DNA of 64,000 nt from Chloroflexota bacterium (GTDB lineage Bacteria > Chloroflexota > Chloroflexia > Thermomicrobiales > UBA6265), in the NCBI GenBank assembly GCA_023389575.1, contig JAEWEG010000032.1, positions 1-64,000 on the forward strand, read 5' to 3'. This document shows, piece after piece, positions 63,492 to 64,000 of this stretch (position 1 is its first letter; every line of letters starts with the position of its first letter). A program made the translations under genes and the position numbers. A model generated the notes under the pieces. It saw only the letters and a program-made list of their open reading frames with translations, was not told where the DNA came from and made no database searches.

Positions 63492-64000
63492 CAATGCCAC
63501 CTCGTCCTCCGGCGTCACCAGGATCGTCCGCTCGTTGCGATAGGTCACCATGCCCGGACCGGCACCCTTGATCTTGCGGACGTTCTTCCGGCGCGTTACG
63601 TCCACTTCCACCTGACCGCTGCCGCGCCCGCTGCTGTAATAGGCGGCCAGCGCCGCCGCCGTTTCCACCGCCCGCTCATCCTCCTCGTCGGACGGCCGTA
63701 GCCAGCGAACGATGACGTGCGAACCTGGCACCCCCCGGGCGTGCACCCAGGTATCCTCCGCGCCACCGATGTCGAAGGTGACCTGGTCGTTCTCCCGGCC
63801 GGAGCGGCCCAGGAAGATCATGTTCCCGCCCGCCTCGGTCATGCCGGTCACGCGGCGAGGTTGCTGCTTCTTGCTCTTCGAGCCCGCCCGCTCCCCGACG
63901 GGTTGCCGTCCACCGGTGTGCTCCTCGAACTCCTGCCGTAGCGACTCGATCGCCGCGAAGCCCTCCGCCTGCTCCACCTGCACGCGCAACTGTCCGAGGT
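63468..64000 (-). CDS. rqcH: RqcH/NFACT-family protein (C-terminal part, cut by window edge)
   Basis: RqcH (NFACT/Rqc2 family) rescues stalled 50S subunits and adds alanine tails to nascent chains in bacteria. About 177 C-terminal residues are present. They contain the NFACT-R (DUF814) domain: GGNMIFLGRSGRENDQVTF, TWVHARGVPGSHVIVRW, QVEVDVTRRKNVRKIKGAGPGMVTY and RTILVTP. An upstream Lys/Gln-rich hinge (SKSKKQQPRR) separates it from coiled-coil residues. The rest lies beyond the window. Confidence 0.93.
   Translation of the reverse strand, partial: LGQLRVQVEQAEGFAAIESLRQEFEEHTGGRQPVGERAGSKSKKQQPRRVTGMTEAGGNMIFLGRSGRENDQVTFDIGGAEDTWVHARGVPGSHVIVRWLRPSDEEDERAVETAAALAAYYSSGRGSGQVEVDVTRRKNVRKIKGAGPGMVTYRNERTILVTPEDEVALKKAGRLD

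Overview
The window is a dense, high-GC stretch of bacterial chromosome made almost entirely of housekeeping genes on both strands. The coding style suggests a member of the Chloroflexota, most likely a Thermomicrobia/Sphaerobacter-like lineage. Evidence for this is the frequent GTG starts, a YvcK protein with an N-terminal membrane anchor, signalling proteins with long Pro/Thr/Glu-rich outer tails, a HemC-HemD fusion, cysteine-containing (zinc ribbon) L28, L31 and L32 ribosomal proteins, and an F420-type nitroreductase-fold protein. This placement is inferred from protein character; no rRNA is present. I see no tRNA or rRNA gene, CRISPR array, transposase, integrase or phage gene.

Layout. 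1-3.9 kb (minus): the str operon rpsL-rpsG-fusA-tuf, with tuf cut by the window edge. 4.4-9.1 kb: purM, an MglA-type small GTPase, a 3-hydroxyacyl-CoA dehydrogenase (minus), a deazaflavin-type nitroreductase-fold protein and membrane-anchored YvcK. 9.2-12.6 kb: the glycolytic set gap-pgk-tpiA followed by secG. An unexplained structured intergenic region then precedes tatA. 13.2-15.2 kb: signal peptidase I, a bifunctional-nuclease-domain protein and a small zinc-ribbon protein. 15.4-17.7 kb: a nuoE-nuoF pair standing alone. 17.8-18.8 kb (minus): an ornithine cyclodeaminase-family gene behind a cluster of CGGACA palindromes.

19.2-23.1 kb: a 913-residue protein with a four-cysteine module at each end of a disordered acidic linker, then a RodZ-like protein. 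23.2-27 kb (minus): ltaE-coaBC-yggT-like-small ORF-lipid kinase. 27-32.5 kb: a Ser/Thr kinase with an outer tail, a divergent MFS transporter and a PhoR/PhoB-type two-component pair. 32.5-36.4 kb (minus): hemCD-hemB-hemE. 36.8-37.8 kb: rplU-rpmA-rpmE. 37.9-42.1 kb: an XRE regulator, a degenerate PfkB-like protein, queG and a GH51 arabinofuranosidase. 42.2-44 kb: rpmB and an acyltransferase.

44.1-50.5 kb: asp23-fakA-degV-degV-recG. 50.6-54.3 kb: a DHA2 MFS transporter (minus), rsmD-coaD and a coiled-coil protein. 54.4-55.6 kb (minus): a flavodoxin and a membrane protein. 56-62.4 kb: the DUF177-rpmF-fabH-fabG-accC-asp23-nusB-acpP lipid block. 62.6-64 kb: tatC, and the 3' end of an RqcH/NFACT gene on the minus strand.

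Themes. Translation (str operon, L21/L27/L31, L28, L32, rqcH), fatty-acid metabolism (FakA with two DegV proteins, fabH/fabG/accC/acpP, two Asp23 paralogues), protein export (SecG, TatA, TatC, LepB) and cofactor synthesis (haem to uroporphyrinogen/coproporphyrinogen, CoA via CoaBC and CoaD). The most unusual items are the twin-cysteine-module protein, the structured secG-tatA intergenic region, a NuoF whose N-terminal ferredoxin-like domain has lost its cluster ligands, and a NusB more than twice the usual length.
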